A stretch of 64,000 bases of DNA from Juglans regia (lineage: Eukaryota; Streptophyta; Magnoliopsida; Fagales; Juglandaceae): assembly GCF_001411555.2 (NCBI RefSeq), contig NC_049903.1, forward strand, positions 22,907,098-22,971,097, in the 5' to 3' direction. The position numbers were made by a program, and so were the translations under genes. This document shows, piece by piece, positions 37,591 through 48,382 of the stretch; position 1 is the first letter of the stretch; the number at the start of each line of letters is the position of its first letter. A model generated the notes under the pieces. That model was given only the letters and a program-made list of their open reading frames with translations. It was not told the origin of the DNA and searched no databases.

Positions 37591-39230
37591 GAAAGATGTT
37601 GAAATGGATGTTTTAGCAAATAAGATGGAGCTAGATGTCTGGTTAAAAAGGGAGGAAGCTCGCCTTGCTCAACAGTTTAAGCATGATTGGATTTTATAGG
37701 GTGAAACGTCATCACCTTTCTTGAAAGCATTACAATCCAGGAAACATAATGTGGTAATGGAAATGAAAATGCTGATGGTTGTGTACTTAGCACTCCGTAA
37801 GCCATTCATGAGGAGGCTTGTGTATATTTTGAGGATTTTCTAAAGGCAAATCAGTCAAGTTCATTGCCAAATTTGGATGATTTAATTTCGGGTGAAGTGT
37901 CAGAAGAGGAGAATAATATTTTTGGCAGTTCTCCTTGGATGGAGAAAGTAAAAAATGCTCTTTTTTCTATTCCTAAGGATAGTAGTCCTGGTCCGGATGG
38001 CTTTGGTTCGGGGTTCTATCAACATTGTTGGTCTTTAGTGAAAGATGATTTATTTGAAACAATTCCAGATTTTTTTAGCGGGACTGAACTTCCAAGGTTT
38101 TACACTGCATCTTATATTGTTATACTTCCTAAAATCTAGAATCCAACGTCATTTGGGAATTTTAGGCCGATCAGTCTTTGTTCCGTGGTTTATAAAATAT
38201 GCTCTAAGATTCTAGTGAACCGTTTTTCAATGATCTTTAGTAGAATAATTTCAAAGGAACAAGGAGCTTTTCTTCCAAGTAGAAGTATTTTTGAAAATAT
38301 TAGTCTCACTCAGGAGCTTATTCATGATATTAATAAAAAAGTTTGAGGAGGTAATATATTGATGAAAATTGACTTTGCAAAAGCTTATGATACGATTGAT
38401 TGGGAGTTCTTATTTTGTGTACTGGAAGATTTTGGTTTCTCTCTGAAAATTCAACAGCTCCCGAGGCAATGTATTACTACACCTTGGTATTCGATTGTAA
38501 TGAATGGCACATCAAAGGGGTTCTTTAAGGATGGAAGGGGTTTACGACAAGGTGATCATTTGTCCCCGTACTTATTCATTTTAGTGCAAGAAGTACTTTC
38601 CCGTTTGATTAAGAAGAAGTATGAATAGGGAAGAGTAAAGTGTTATTCTCATCCGAGACATAGCCCTATAGTCTCACATTTATTATATGTTGATGATATG
38701 ATAATTTTTTCTAATGGTGAGAAATCTTCTATTTTGGAAGTAGTTGGTATTTTGAGTACTTATGCTTGATGGTCGGGACAACAGGCAAACAATGCCAAAT
38801 CTCATATATTTTTTCTTTAAGCATATTAATAGTGCTAGATGGAGGCATATCTTATCTATCACTCAGTTCTTGAAAGGGGTGTCTCCTTTCAATTATTTAG
38901 GGGTTCCAATTGTATCAGGAAGATTGAAGTCATTACATTTCCAGGATATGGAAAATAAATTTCCTTTCCGCTGGGGTGAGATTGATTCTTTTAAAACAAG
39001 TATTGTCGAGTATGCCAATCCATCTCCTTTCAGTGATGCATGTTCCGAAAATTGTTTATACCCGAATTAATAAGATTTTGAGTACCTTTTTCTGGGGTTC
39101 GGTTAATGGGAATCCTAAGAAAAAGTGGATTAAATGGGAGAAGCTTTGTAGTTCAGTGGATGAGGGAGGGCTTGGGTTGAGGAAGATAAGTGATGTTCAA
39201 AGTTCGTTACATTCTAAATTTGCCTAGAAT
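37591..39230 (+). pseudogene. LINE reverse transcriptase, frameshifted
   Basis: The start (DVWLKREEARLAQQFKHDWI) is the linker upstream of RT. RT then follows in several frames: MEKVKNALFSIPKDSSPGPDG and SGFYQHCWSLVKDDL; NFRPISLCSVVYKI; QGAFLPSRSIFENI; MKIDFAKAYDTIDWEF (motif A); FKDGRGLRQGDHLSPYLFIL (motif B); SHLLYVDDMIIFSN (motif C). It ends with FNYLGVPIVSGRLKS and the thumb region to about 39230. Stops occur at 38138, 38344, 38626 and elsewhere. The catalytic Asp residues are retained, so the copy died by stops and frameshifts and not by active-site change. Confidence 0.9.
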
Positions 39231-40219
39231 CTCCTATGCTCTGATTCTATTTGGAAAAAGTGTTTTTCTGCAAAATATATGCTTGGTGTGCATTCGTTGG
39301 AAATTAACGCAACAAGAGGAACCTGATTCTGGAAATCTGTAGCTAAGGAATTGCCATTTGTTCTCTTGCATTCTAAGTGGAGAATTCGTGAAGGGAATGT
39401 TTATTTTTGGAAGGATAAGTGGATGACTTCTGGTCCTTTGAGGGAGAGTTTCCCAATTGTGGGTGATTTGAATTTGAAAGTGAACTAGGTTATGTTGAAT
39501 AATAGCTGGGATTTGAATTATTTGGAACAGTTAGTTGGGTCTGGAAAAGCTGCAGAAATTGCTAATAAAATTAAGGGTCAAAGGTTAGGAGAAGATAAGC
39601 TCATCTAGATGGGTAATTCGGAGGGTTCCTATAAGTCTAGGAGTGCCTGGAGTCTTGTTCGGGAAAGCAACAATAAATATGAATGGACGGATTGGATATG
39701 GAATGTTTCTATTCCTAAAAAGTTTTCTGTGTTTATGTGGAAGGCCCTAAACTTAAGTCTGAGCGAGTGTGGATGACCGAATAAGGAATTTGGGAGTGCC
39801 TTTAGTGTCCAAGTGTGAGTGTTGTCAACAAGGAGCCGTAGAGGAGATTGATCATGTGCTGTAATAGTGGGTACATAGCGGCTGTCATTTGGAAATTCAG
39901 TTCAAACATGTTGGGTATTCCGTTTGTACCAAATCGGTCTTGGAAAGCAACAGTGGAGGCTTGGTTTCGGAGAGCATCAAAATCATCACAATGTGGTACG
40001 CTAATCGGATTTGTTTCGGTGATAATTTCCTGGAATTTATGGAGGTGGAGATGTAAAGCCAAGATGGAAGGTAAGAAAGAAAAGGTTCATGTTTTATGGA
40101 GATGGGTTAAGTATTGGATTCATTGGGTTGGTATTAAAATCAATAATGCTTCTCGTTTAGTGGATAATGATTTTAAGGTGTTAAATTCTTTGAATTTAAT
40201 ATTATTGCAAGAAAGAAGG
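39231..40219 (+). pseudogene. LINE region between RT and RNase H
   Basis: Carries pieces typical of plant L1 C-terminal halves: a WRIREGNVYFWKDKWM stretch near 39380, a KIKGQRLGEDKLI block near 39580, and VFMWKALNLSLSE followed by a CxxC-type CECCQQG and IDHVL near 39730-39860 (zinc-binding reverse transcriptase region). Multiple frames and stops. Confidence 0.7.
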
Positions 40220-40773
40220 AAGTTCTGAAGGTAGTTAGATGGGAAAAGCCAAACAGAGGGTGGCTTAAAATGAATGTGGATGGTAGTAGCCGAAATAATC
40301 CGAGAATGTTGGGTGTAGGAGGAGTAGTCAGGAATGAATTCGGGAATGTGGTATATGCTTTCTCCGAGTCATATGGGCATGGGAGTAATAATCTTGCGGA
40401 AGTTATGGCTCTATGGGCAAGTCCTAAACATTGTAAGCAATGGAGGTTCAATAATCTTAGTCTTAAGCAATGGGGGTTCAATAATCTTGTCATTGAGATG
40501 GATTTTTTAATAGTAGTGAATTGGATTAAGAATGGAAGATGTACTCTTTGGTATCTAGAGGATTTTTGGGAAGAAATAGTTGGAATATTGGGAGAGAGAA
40601 ATTTTTATGTGAGTCATATATATCGGGAAGGAAATAAAGCTGCCGATTTTGTGGCACGACTAGGAAGTGGTGGTGTCTCCCATGTGTGGGTAGGTCAAAC
40701 GGAGCTTCCACATTTGCTGAAAGGGATCATCAGAATTGATGCATGTGGTCTACCTCAGATTCGAAAGTGCTAA
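40220..40773 (+). pseudogene. LINE RNase H domain, open frame with internal 30-bp duplication
   Basis: Upstream WEKPNRGWLKMNVDGSS gives the first catalytic Asp; NLAEVMAL gives the Glu; VIEMDFLIVVNWI gives the second Asp; YREGNKAADFVARLG gives the last Asp. The frame is open from 40270 for 167 codons. RNase H would remove RNA from the hybrid during LINE copying. Between the Glu and the second Asp, CAATGGRGGTTCAATAATCT occurs twice 30 bp apart (40438 and 40468), inserting ten residues (KQWRFNNLSL). Placement next to the active site makes activity doubtful even though all four acidic residues remain. Confidence 0.85.
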
Positions 40774-43394
40774 ATGTAAATTTAGGATGTAATATTCAGT
40801 AGTGTAATTTGTTTTTTGACGTGAAGTTACGCTTAATAGGTTTTTTTGGTTTCTTGTATTTTTCTTTGAGTACTTGGGGTTTTATTGTCTTTATTTTCAA
40901 TTTTTTTTGTAAATGCCAAGTACTGTGATTGTTACCACGGTTTTCCTCCTCCACAAGTGAGGGCTCATTAATAAATTTGGGCAGGGGTCACTATTGGACA
41001 TGTGACTACCTTCTCTTTAATTAAAAAATAAAATTTATTATGTTTTTTTTTAGTGAATAGTAATCTCGATAAGCGCATCCAATGCAGTGTTTTCAAAAAT
41101 CACAGTGTGGAATGTCCAAATTAGGTTAGAGAAGTTTTATTTGGACACTTGGCAAGATCTTAGCCACATATAGTGAATACTATTAGACATTTGGCATAAA
41201 GAGAAACCATTTGTTAGATTTGTGAAGGAAATCAAGGTGTGAGATCATACCACCTAGGCAAAACTTTATTTCATCTAATGAACCAATTGTGCCAGACCAA
41301 AGAGGGTTTCAACCCTAACAAAACCCTAAATGGTTGGAATCCAATTGAAACCCCAAAAGTTTGATTGAAACCAGAACCTTAAACGGTTTCCCCAAACCCT
41401 AAAGTTGGCCTCTAAAGCCTTTTTAATCTGATTTCTAGCATTGTGTTTAATCACTTGATTAAATCACTTCAACATGCTATTAATTAATCAAATCCTTGTT
41501 ATGACATCATTATCCAATCTTTTAAACTTTGAAATTTTGATTGGGCCAAGAAAAATTGGATTTGAGCTTGATAGCATCTCAAACCCTAACCAAACTCCCT
41601 TTAAACCCCAAATTGAAGCCCACTTGGTTGAGGCCCACCGAGGCAGACAAATTCGGCCACCTTGGCAAAGCTTCTTGAAGAAGTTCCCTTCCCCACATAG
41701 CAGACCATCCACTGCCATTGGCTGCACCCATTAGTGCCTTGATGTGAAGGAGAAGTCTACACCATCAACCTCCATCTCTGACAACTACTGCAGGCAGTCC
41801 TTTGCCCTCATTACTCTCCACTTTATGTCACAAAGCCAACTCCAATCAAGGGTCTTTCAAGCCCATAACTTCCCCCTCCAGGAGTCTAAAGTTGTGCAAG
41901 ACACACTTACCTCATTTTTATCACTTCTTTCCCCAGTTCTTAGAGAGAAACCCGAAAGAGCTCTTTCAGGTAGATTTCTGGGTCTTTTTGCATGGCCATT
42001 TTAGACCATTTTTAAGTATTTTCTCATGATGGCTCCTTCACAACAGTTGTTTGTCTTTGAGTCTAGTTTCTGTAGATATCTTATTAGTCTCATTTCATGC
42101 TCTCATTTGATTGGTAAAAAGTAACCATGGAAAGGTCATTCTGGGCGTGAAACTGGAGAGTATGATATGTTTTGGAATTTTTTACCAAGCTAATGGACAT
42201 ATCTTGGTCCGAAAATTTTATGGAGTGTTTTTAGAATGCATTTATGAATGTTAATTGAGGTTTTGTTGCATGAATAAAGCTTTTGATGATAGATTTCCCT
42301 ATATCTAGAAACTTGAAAACTGGAAGTGGAAAATTATTTTTGTTTTGAGAAAGTTTGAATATTTCATGGTTTAATCTTAGTCCAAAGGTTTTGATATTTT
42401 TATGTGATGATCCTAAGCCTCTTATATATATGTTAGGATGTTATTTCAAATATATTTAGTAATGGTTTTAAAGATATGATTTTCTATGCAAGAGGATTTC
42501 GGTTTGGCCAAAGATTTGATGTTTTTTTGTTAGATCCATGTTTTCTTGAATTTTAGCCATGTGATTTTAAGTTTGATGGTTGGATCTTCTGTAGGACACA
42601 TTTTTAAACCATGTGATGTTTTAGTTTGAAGATCAAATGTCTTTAAGCTATGGATCAAGAGATTGATCAGAGTTAGTTGAGAGAAAAGTTTATGTTTTAG
42701 ACTGAGTGTAAAACCAAAAATTCCAAGTGTTGTTTTGTGATTTTTGGTGACTTTTGTTTGATGATTTAAAGCATGGTTGATCTTAGGATGATGTTATGAA
42801 TGTGTTAAAAGTAAGATTTGTTTTTTTAGAATTCTTGGAGATATTTTTATTAATGTCAAAACTTGTGACTTAAGGTGTTTACTTTTTGTTAAAAAGTTTG
42901 GGTCTTTTTACAAAAAGTTTGGTGTTGATGATTAGCTTTTCTTAATGGATATTTTAAGTGTATTTTTAAACTTAGGATAGGACTTGTTACAAAATTTTGG
43001 TTTAATCATGGGTTTTGAAGATGGAAGAAATTGCAACCAAAATCAAGAGAAATGACCTATGAATGTTTCGACCATTGTTCGTACTTGTGAATGGTTTTAA
43101 ATTTTTCTGAGTTGATATTTGAGTCTAGGACAAAATTTAGAAGAGTAATGTTAATTTTGGACTTAGGATGTGAAATCCTTAAGTTATGGGTAAAATGATC
43201 ATTTTTCCACATGTAGAGGGTAAAATAGTAATTTTACTCCAAGTTGTATCTTTTCACATTTCTAATTGTTAGTAATTAAAGTTCTAACTTTTAGAATACC
43301 CTCTTACACTTCCTCGTGTTTTACGCTTTATTTTCGAAGGACGTGACAATCGATATAAGTTAGCTCTTAACTTACTATCAATTTACTGTATATA

Positions 43395-43790
43395 TGCGAT
43401 GGGTAAGAGAATTACAGCTTATGTTCGTATGTTGTTATATATGTCATGTCATGCCATTTCATCACATGTTTATCTATTACACGAATTATTCTATCACGAA
43501 ATACTTATCTGTTACACAATAGATTCTGTGTCATGTTACTATCCGTTGCAAGTATGTCACATTACGTATGCTATCCGTTATATGTATTTCATGTCACATA
43601 ATATTCAATGTCACATGTTATGTCATGTCATGAAATGTTGTCTGTTACATGTTATGTCATGTTACTAATATTGTCTATTACATGTATGTCATGTTATGAC
43701 ATGTTATTTGTTACATTTATGTCTCAAAGTATGTCATGTCACGTTACGAAATGTCATGTATGCCAGTTAAGTTGTTCATGTCAATCACGA
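43395..43790. repeat. LTR-A tandem array 2 (copy at 37222, inverse)
   Basis: Complement of the array in the other copies; here the step CTGTTACATGTATGTCATG-like recurs. The frames at 43399-43796 on the plus strand are its by-product. Confidence 0.75.
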
Positions 43791-43978
43791 TCCTAAGTAC
43801 TAGGATAGGGTAATATCCTAATGGAATTCCTTTGTTCAAGCTAGAGTGTCTAAATAGGTGTGAAATTCTCTGGATTGATGAAGTACAGTTAACAGGTTGC
43901 GAATGGAGTCTAACTAGCTTGTCACCGAAGCGCGCCAGGCACTAATGCCGATGGAGCCACACTTTATGTTACATGTGT

Positions 43979-44091
43979 CCACAGCAAGTGCGGCACAAAC
44001 AATTCATGGGGCCACAATAACTGTCGAGCATATACTACATGAGACACAACAATTATGACACGTAGCATACGTGGGGCTACAACAACTGTGG
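43979..44091. repeat. LTR-A hairpin cluster (copy at 37222, inverse)
   Basis: From CCACAGCAAGTGCGG at 43979-43993 to CTACAacaacTGTGG at 44077-44091; arms are partly decayed, unlike the copies at 7885, 14709 and 33051. Confidence 0.7.
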
Positions 44092-46019
44092 AGTACGTAT
44101 TAACACACTCACAGCTGGTATGTAACGCTCCGTACCAGGAAGGGTCGGAGAATTACTACCTGTCACTTACAAACCTGTCTCTCCAAGCACCTAAAACTCC
44201 AAAGACTTCATAAATAACACAGTCTCATATTTCCAAATAACCATAATACAAACTCCATAAATCATCATTACCAAATAGCATAAACCAAAGGGGTCTACAA
44301 TTTTCTAATAATCTCAACGAAAATAAAATGACACATCTTTAATTCTCAACAGGTCCAACCAACTCAAAGAACTTCAAATACTCAAGTTATACCCTTCTAC
44401 TAACAATAGGACTCGACCTTCTATCCATATCTAATCAAGCTCCAATTTCTAGTCCAGACCCCCAGCTGGGAATTCCATGTCATCTGAAAGTATATGAAGA
44501 TAAGGGGTGAGTTATCAACAACTCAGTAAGCAGAGAACATATACTACTATGTAAACATGAGCCATATTTAGAAAGAATGGTATGCAGAAATAAAACATTT
44601 TATTTTCATATGCACATCTCGAAACATGTTATTAGAAAGATCAAAGCGTCTTTTCAATCTTTTCATATTCATAAACCATTTTCATACTAAAAAACCGCTT
44701 TGGCAAAACATAACTGCACATCTTCATCTTATTATGTCATATCATATCGTATCATGTTATATACCATGTTTAACCCCCGTGGTAGAGTTGTGCTATTCCT
44801 GGTGGCCAAACCAGGCAGTATCATATTGTAAAACTTCCTATTTTTCAATCTCGGAGCCCCGAGTGTGCACACAGGAAAGAACACATATAAGACCACTTGG
44901 TTTTCAAAGTGGGTGCACTCATATCATATCATGTTGGTACCAAACATATCACGTGAACTGGTATCATCATATCAGAACCATATTTAGAATCAGAATCAAA
45001 ACAGATAAGTATGCCAAAGGTTTTTTATATTCATATATTTTCATATCACTTTCATTTGATCAAAAACAGATCCAAATCTTTTTGATATCATATGAACAAA
45101 AATTCACAGATATCATAGTCCCTCTTTTGCATATTTCAGAAACATGTAAAATATTGCTCATGTCTACACATTTCATGCCAAAAACATTTATTTTCTCTTT
45201 CATACGTATCTCATGAGTGAATGTAAAACGTATACTGAAGTTGTTTTTCACCTTTCCTTTTTTTTTTTTTTAAATAAAATGCACATCTTTTTTCAAACCA
45301 ACCTCAGTTCATTTCCTTTTTATGCAAATCTAGCATAGGAATCCCGCTTACTTGGACTTCTTAGCTTTTCAAAAATTTCCTAAAAAGTGCCGAGAAAATA
45401 TTAATCTTCACCTATAAGATAATCACGTAAATTTCCAATTAATCTCGTATTTCAATATTCAAGCCTAAAACTTCTAAAATAATCCATTTTTAATTCCTCA
45501 AACCCAAAATTCTTATTATTCCTGAAATACCAACATCACTTTCTAAACTCATCAATATCCAACATAATAACTCCGACTAAAACATTAAATTCCAACTTAT
45601 TTACAATTGAGATCTCACAGTAATTTATAAAACTAAAATAACATAACTATATTGAGATCATCATAAGTAGAAAATCATACTTTTGTCTAAATCAAAAATG
45701 TTCTTTTAAAAGCATTCAAAAATAGTATTTTGCACTTACTGATCATTCCAAAATTAATCAGTATTCACTTAATAATTATTTTGATAAAAATATCAGCCTA
45801 AAAAAAATATCAATTTAACAAAATAAACCCACATGTGCCTAAGTCCAAATAAATGAATAAAACACATGCAGTCCACATTTCACACACAAAATAAACAGTC
45901 TGTTGGTGTATTCAGAGAGAAAGAGGGCAAAAAGGGTAATAACACCCTTCATCTACTCGGTTACCCGTGACCCAACATTTCCTTTTTAAGCAACTGCTAT
46001 CAACAACAAAAATAAAACA

Positions 46020-46640
46020 AACTAGCATAGGTCCAACATGAGCGGCGACAGGAGCTTACCCACGGAAAACCGACGTAGTGGCATCATGGGAGTGCGACGG
46101 AGCTGGGCTGAGGTAGTGGTGACTTCCCCGACAGCATCACACAGTGAGAGATAAAGAGAGAGAGCTGAAAACGAGAGAGAGAGAGGGAGATAGTGTGAGA
46201 GAAGAGACGGAGGGGGAGAGCAAAACCAAAAGGGGGAGATATGGCAAGGGAGTGTCACTCGCTTACCGAGGGATAGAGGTGGTGCACGGCAGATTGAGGG
46301 AGGTGCGACGACAGCTGGCAGCATGGGTTGGCAGGTTGGTGGTACACGGATGGAGGAAAGCTCCTCTGTTTCTTGGTGTAAAAATAGGGGTGGAAGTCTT
46401 AATCGATAACTGGGAAACCAGACGTGGAACTCGGAGGAGCGGTGGCGCATGGTTGGGGTGGTGAACTCTGAGTGACTGAGGTATCGGCGTGGCTGCGTTT
46501 GGTGGATCTGCGGCACGTGGATCGGCTTGGTGGTGGTAGTTCACTGGTTGCTAACCGAGCTACACGGGTTGGTGTTTTACGGGGAGTGATGACTGGTGCG
46601 TGATGCAGCCTAGCTAAGGTTCACAGTGAGAGGTGGAGAC
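46020..46640 (-). other. GC-rich leader-like block of LTR-D with (GA)n
   Basis: Stands out from the AT-rich surroundings; a GA-rich run at 46144-46215 reads as CT-rich on the element strand. A matching GC-rich block with (GA)n occurs at 63190-63960 in the other LTR-D. Position just downstream of a TATA-like site suggests it is the transcribed leader. The open frames here (up to 164 codons, 46022-46516 minus) reflect high GC; I do not recognise a product and would not call a gene. Confidence 0.5.
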
Positions 46641-46713
46641 TCAAACAAGTTTGAATGGCTGAGAGCATGAAGAGATAGTAGCAGCACTGAAATTAGGTCA
46701 AGGATGCTTAACA

Positions 46714-46727
46714 CAAATATATATAAG
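46714..46727 (-). promoter_or_regulatory. Possible TATA box of LTR-D
   Basis: Minus strand CTTATATATATTTG, followed downstream on the same strand by the CT-rich block. The other LTR-D has a (TA)n run in the equivalent place at 63971. Confidence 0.4.
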
Positions 46728-46764
46728 CTATAAAAAGTAAAGAGATAAAACCTTGAGGAAAAAG

Positions 46765-47560
46765 TGATATGAACCCATGGGAATGGAATCCCTTGAACCC
46801 ACAATCAATTTGAAAACTCTCCAAGAAAGCCAAAATCAAGTCAACGGATGGAGAACCTAGACCCGATGAGAACTCGTTTCAAGAACCTAGATTATATTAA
46901 AATCTAGACCCGTTGAAGAACCCGTCTCAAGAACCCAGATTACAAAGGAGGAACGCCACAAAGGTTGTGATTTACCTTTGATAAGTTCAAAAGTTCAATT
47001 AAGAACAAGAGTAAAACTCAACTCACAATGAACAAATTCATCAAATTTCATAAACTGATTAGAATGAGGCTACATAGAGTATTTAAAGCAAAACCTAATG
47101 AAACCCTAGCCAAAATAAAACCCCATCTTCCAAAAATGCCCTTGGATGAATAGTGCCGTGGCTACAGTGTCACGCTACAGTAACTCGGCTACAGTAACTC
47201 TAACCCTAGTTCAATAAAATAATAACTTTCTCAATATGCCCTTGCATAGGCCCCCTTAAGTGCTTCCCATTATAAACTCAATTATTCTAAATTAATAAAA
47301 TAAGTTCTTTAAATGAATTAAATAAGTTGAAACCCTTCAAGAGCCCAAAGCCTTTTAAGTCTTGTCGTTGCCCTCTTCCGTAGCTGATCAAATGAATTAA
47401 AACTGGATCTTCATCCTTCAAGCCCCATCTTGAATGTTGGGCTCTTGCTAAACTTGTCCCAAGTGGATTGCATCAATCCTTGCATTGTCTCATTGATCTT
47501 CTTGGCCCATCTGGAAGTTGCAAATGATCTTTAAGACTAGGCCCATCTTGGTTCCCATCA
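46765..47560 (-). repeat. 3' LTR of the complete CRMd
   Basis: Minus strand TGATGGGAACC to GGGTTCATATCA. Its first bases also encode the C-terminal tail of the polyprotein. A TATA-like TTTAAATACTC lies on the minus strand near 47084-47094. It has an extra CGGCTACAGTAACT unit compared with the 5' LTR. Confidence 0.9.
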
Positions 47561-47574
47561 TTCCCCCTCTCCTC
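47561..47574 (-). other. Polypurine tract of the complete CRMd
   Basis: GAGGAGAGGGGGAA on the minus strand, directly before the LTR start; coding for EERGN at the same time. Confidence 0.9.
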
Positions 47575-47837
47575 AAAAGGATTCGACCTCGAATCTCCAC
47601 CTGGATCAAAGGGAAAATGGTTAGTAACACTGAAAATAGTAGAAACATGATACTTACCTGGAAGATCCATTAGATATGTATTTTCTTTAATTTGTTCAAG
47701 AATTTGGAATAATCCATCCAAGCTACTCCTATCATCAACTGGTAAAGACTTTAAATCTGAAGGAGGAAATGGATTAAATATACAAACAATTTCAATTGAT
47801 GAAAATTTAGTAGTAGCATGAACACTCCAATTATATG

Positions 47838-48250
47838 TAAACTCAATGAATAGCAAACAATACTCCCACAAATGTTCATGAAGCACATCTAAAGTCTTCC
47901 TCGAACCAAAATGACCACTCCAATATGGAAACTCAATGAATAGCAAATGATACTTCCGCAAACGTTCATGCAACAAGTCAATGAATGGCAAATGATACTC
48001 CGATAAATGTTCATGCAACATGTCTGAAATCTTATTTTCACCAGAATGACCACTCCAATTATATGCAAACTCAATGAAACGCAAATGATACTCCCACAAA
48101 CGTTTATGCAACACGTCAATATATGGCAAATGATACTCCCACAAATGTTCATGCAATACATCAATCAATGACAAATTATACTTCCACATACGTTCGTGCA
48201 ACACATCTTTGAATGGCAAATGATATTCCTACAAACATTCAGGCAACACA
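47838..48250 (-). repeat. 45-bp tandem array at the integrase deletion junction (CRMd, complete copy)
   Basis: Seven 45-bp units, starting near 47842, 47928, 47973, 48070, 48115, 48160 and 48205 (plus coordinates). Two longer spacers (FAYNWSGHxGxxKxxD type) lie between units 1/2 and 3/4. Each unit encodes DVLHE(H/R)LWEYHLPFI or a variant. The higher-order unit of about 93-97 bp and the simple 45-bp unit coexist, and the unit number differs from the five in the copy at 18592. Confidence 0.85.
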
Positions 48251-48382
48251 ACAAAAGTCTTCCGTACACCAAGGTTACCCAACAAACTAGCATGTCCATC
48301 ACACACAAGCAACTTACGCATAAAACTAGTAGGCACACAAAATCTATTCTTTCTAAACAAGTATCAATCTAGTTTATAGAAC

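Larger units (their letters stand above)
37591..41030 (+). mobile_element. 5'-truncated L1-type LINE with RNase H
   Basis: About 3.4 kb inserted in solo LTR-A. It contains the region before RT, the RT domain with YVDD, a C-terminal zinc-ribbon-type region and an RNase H. It lacks the apurinic endonuclease, as expected from 5' truncation. The tail around 41013-41033 is A/T-rich (TTAATTAAAAAATAAAA) rather than a clean poly(A). I see no clear target duplication: the host LTR loses about 7-10 bases at the junction. Confidence 0.85.
47473..48382 (-). pseudogene. CRMd 3' coding part: integrase ends, tandem junction array, CR-type tail
   Basis: After the stop of the 507-codon frame the homology continues: FRKNRFCVPTSFMRKLLV and a GNLGVRKTF-like step (integrase N-terminus), then the array, then the 248-codon open frame 47473-48219. 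That frame reads through the array into FSSIEIVCIFNPFPPSDL, SLDGLFQILEQIKENTYLMD (a junction deleting the integrase C-terminal half), LPGKYHVSTIFSVTNHFPFD, and SRSNPFEERGNDGNQDG across the polypurine tract into the LTR. The tail is cut short by a frame change near PDGP-RRSMRQ. No DDE core remains. Confidence 0.85.

Noticed and set aside
44626..45216. 196-codon plus-strand frame in LTR-D
   Set aside because: AT-rich, no recognisable domain, and the equivalent part of the LTR-D at 61851-62189 does not keep the same protein.
46022..46516. 164-codon minus frame in a GC-rich block
   Set aside because: Low-complexity Pro/Ser/Leu product in a leader-like region; competing frames on both strands; not conserved as protein in the other LTR-D.
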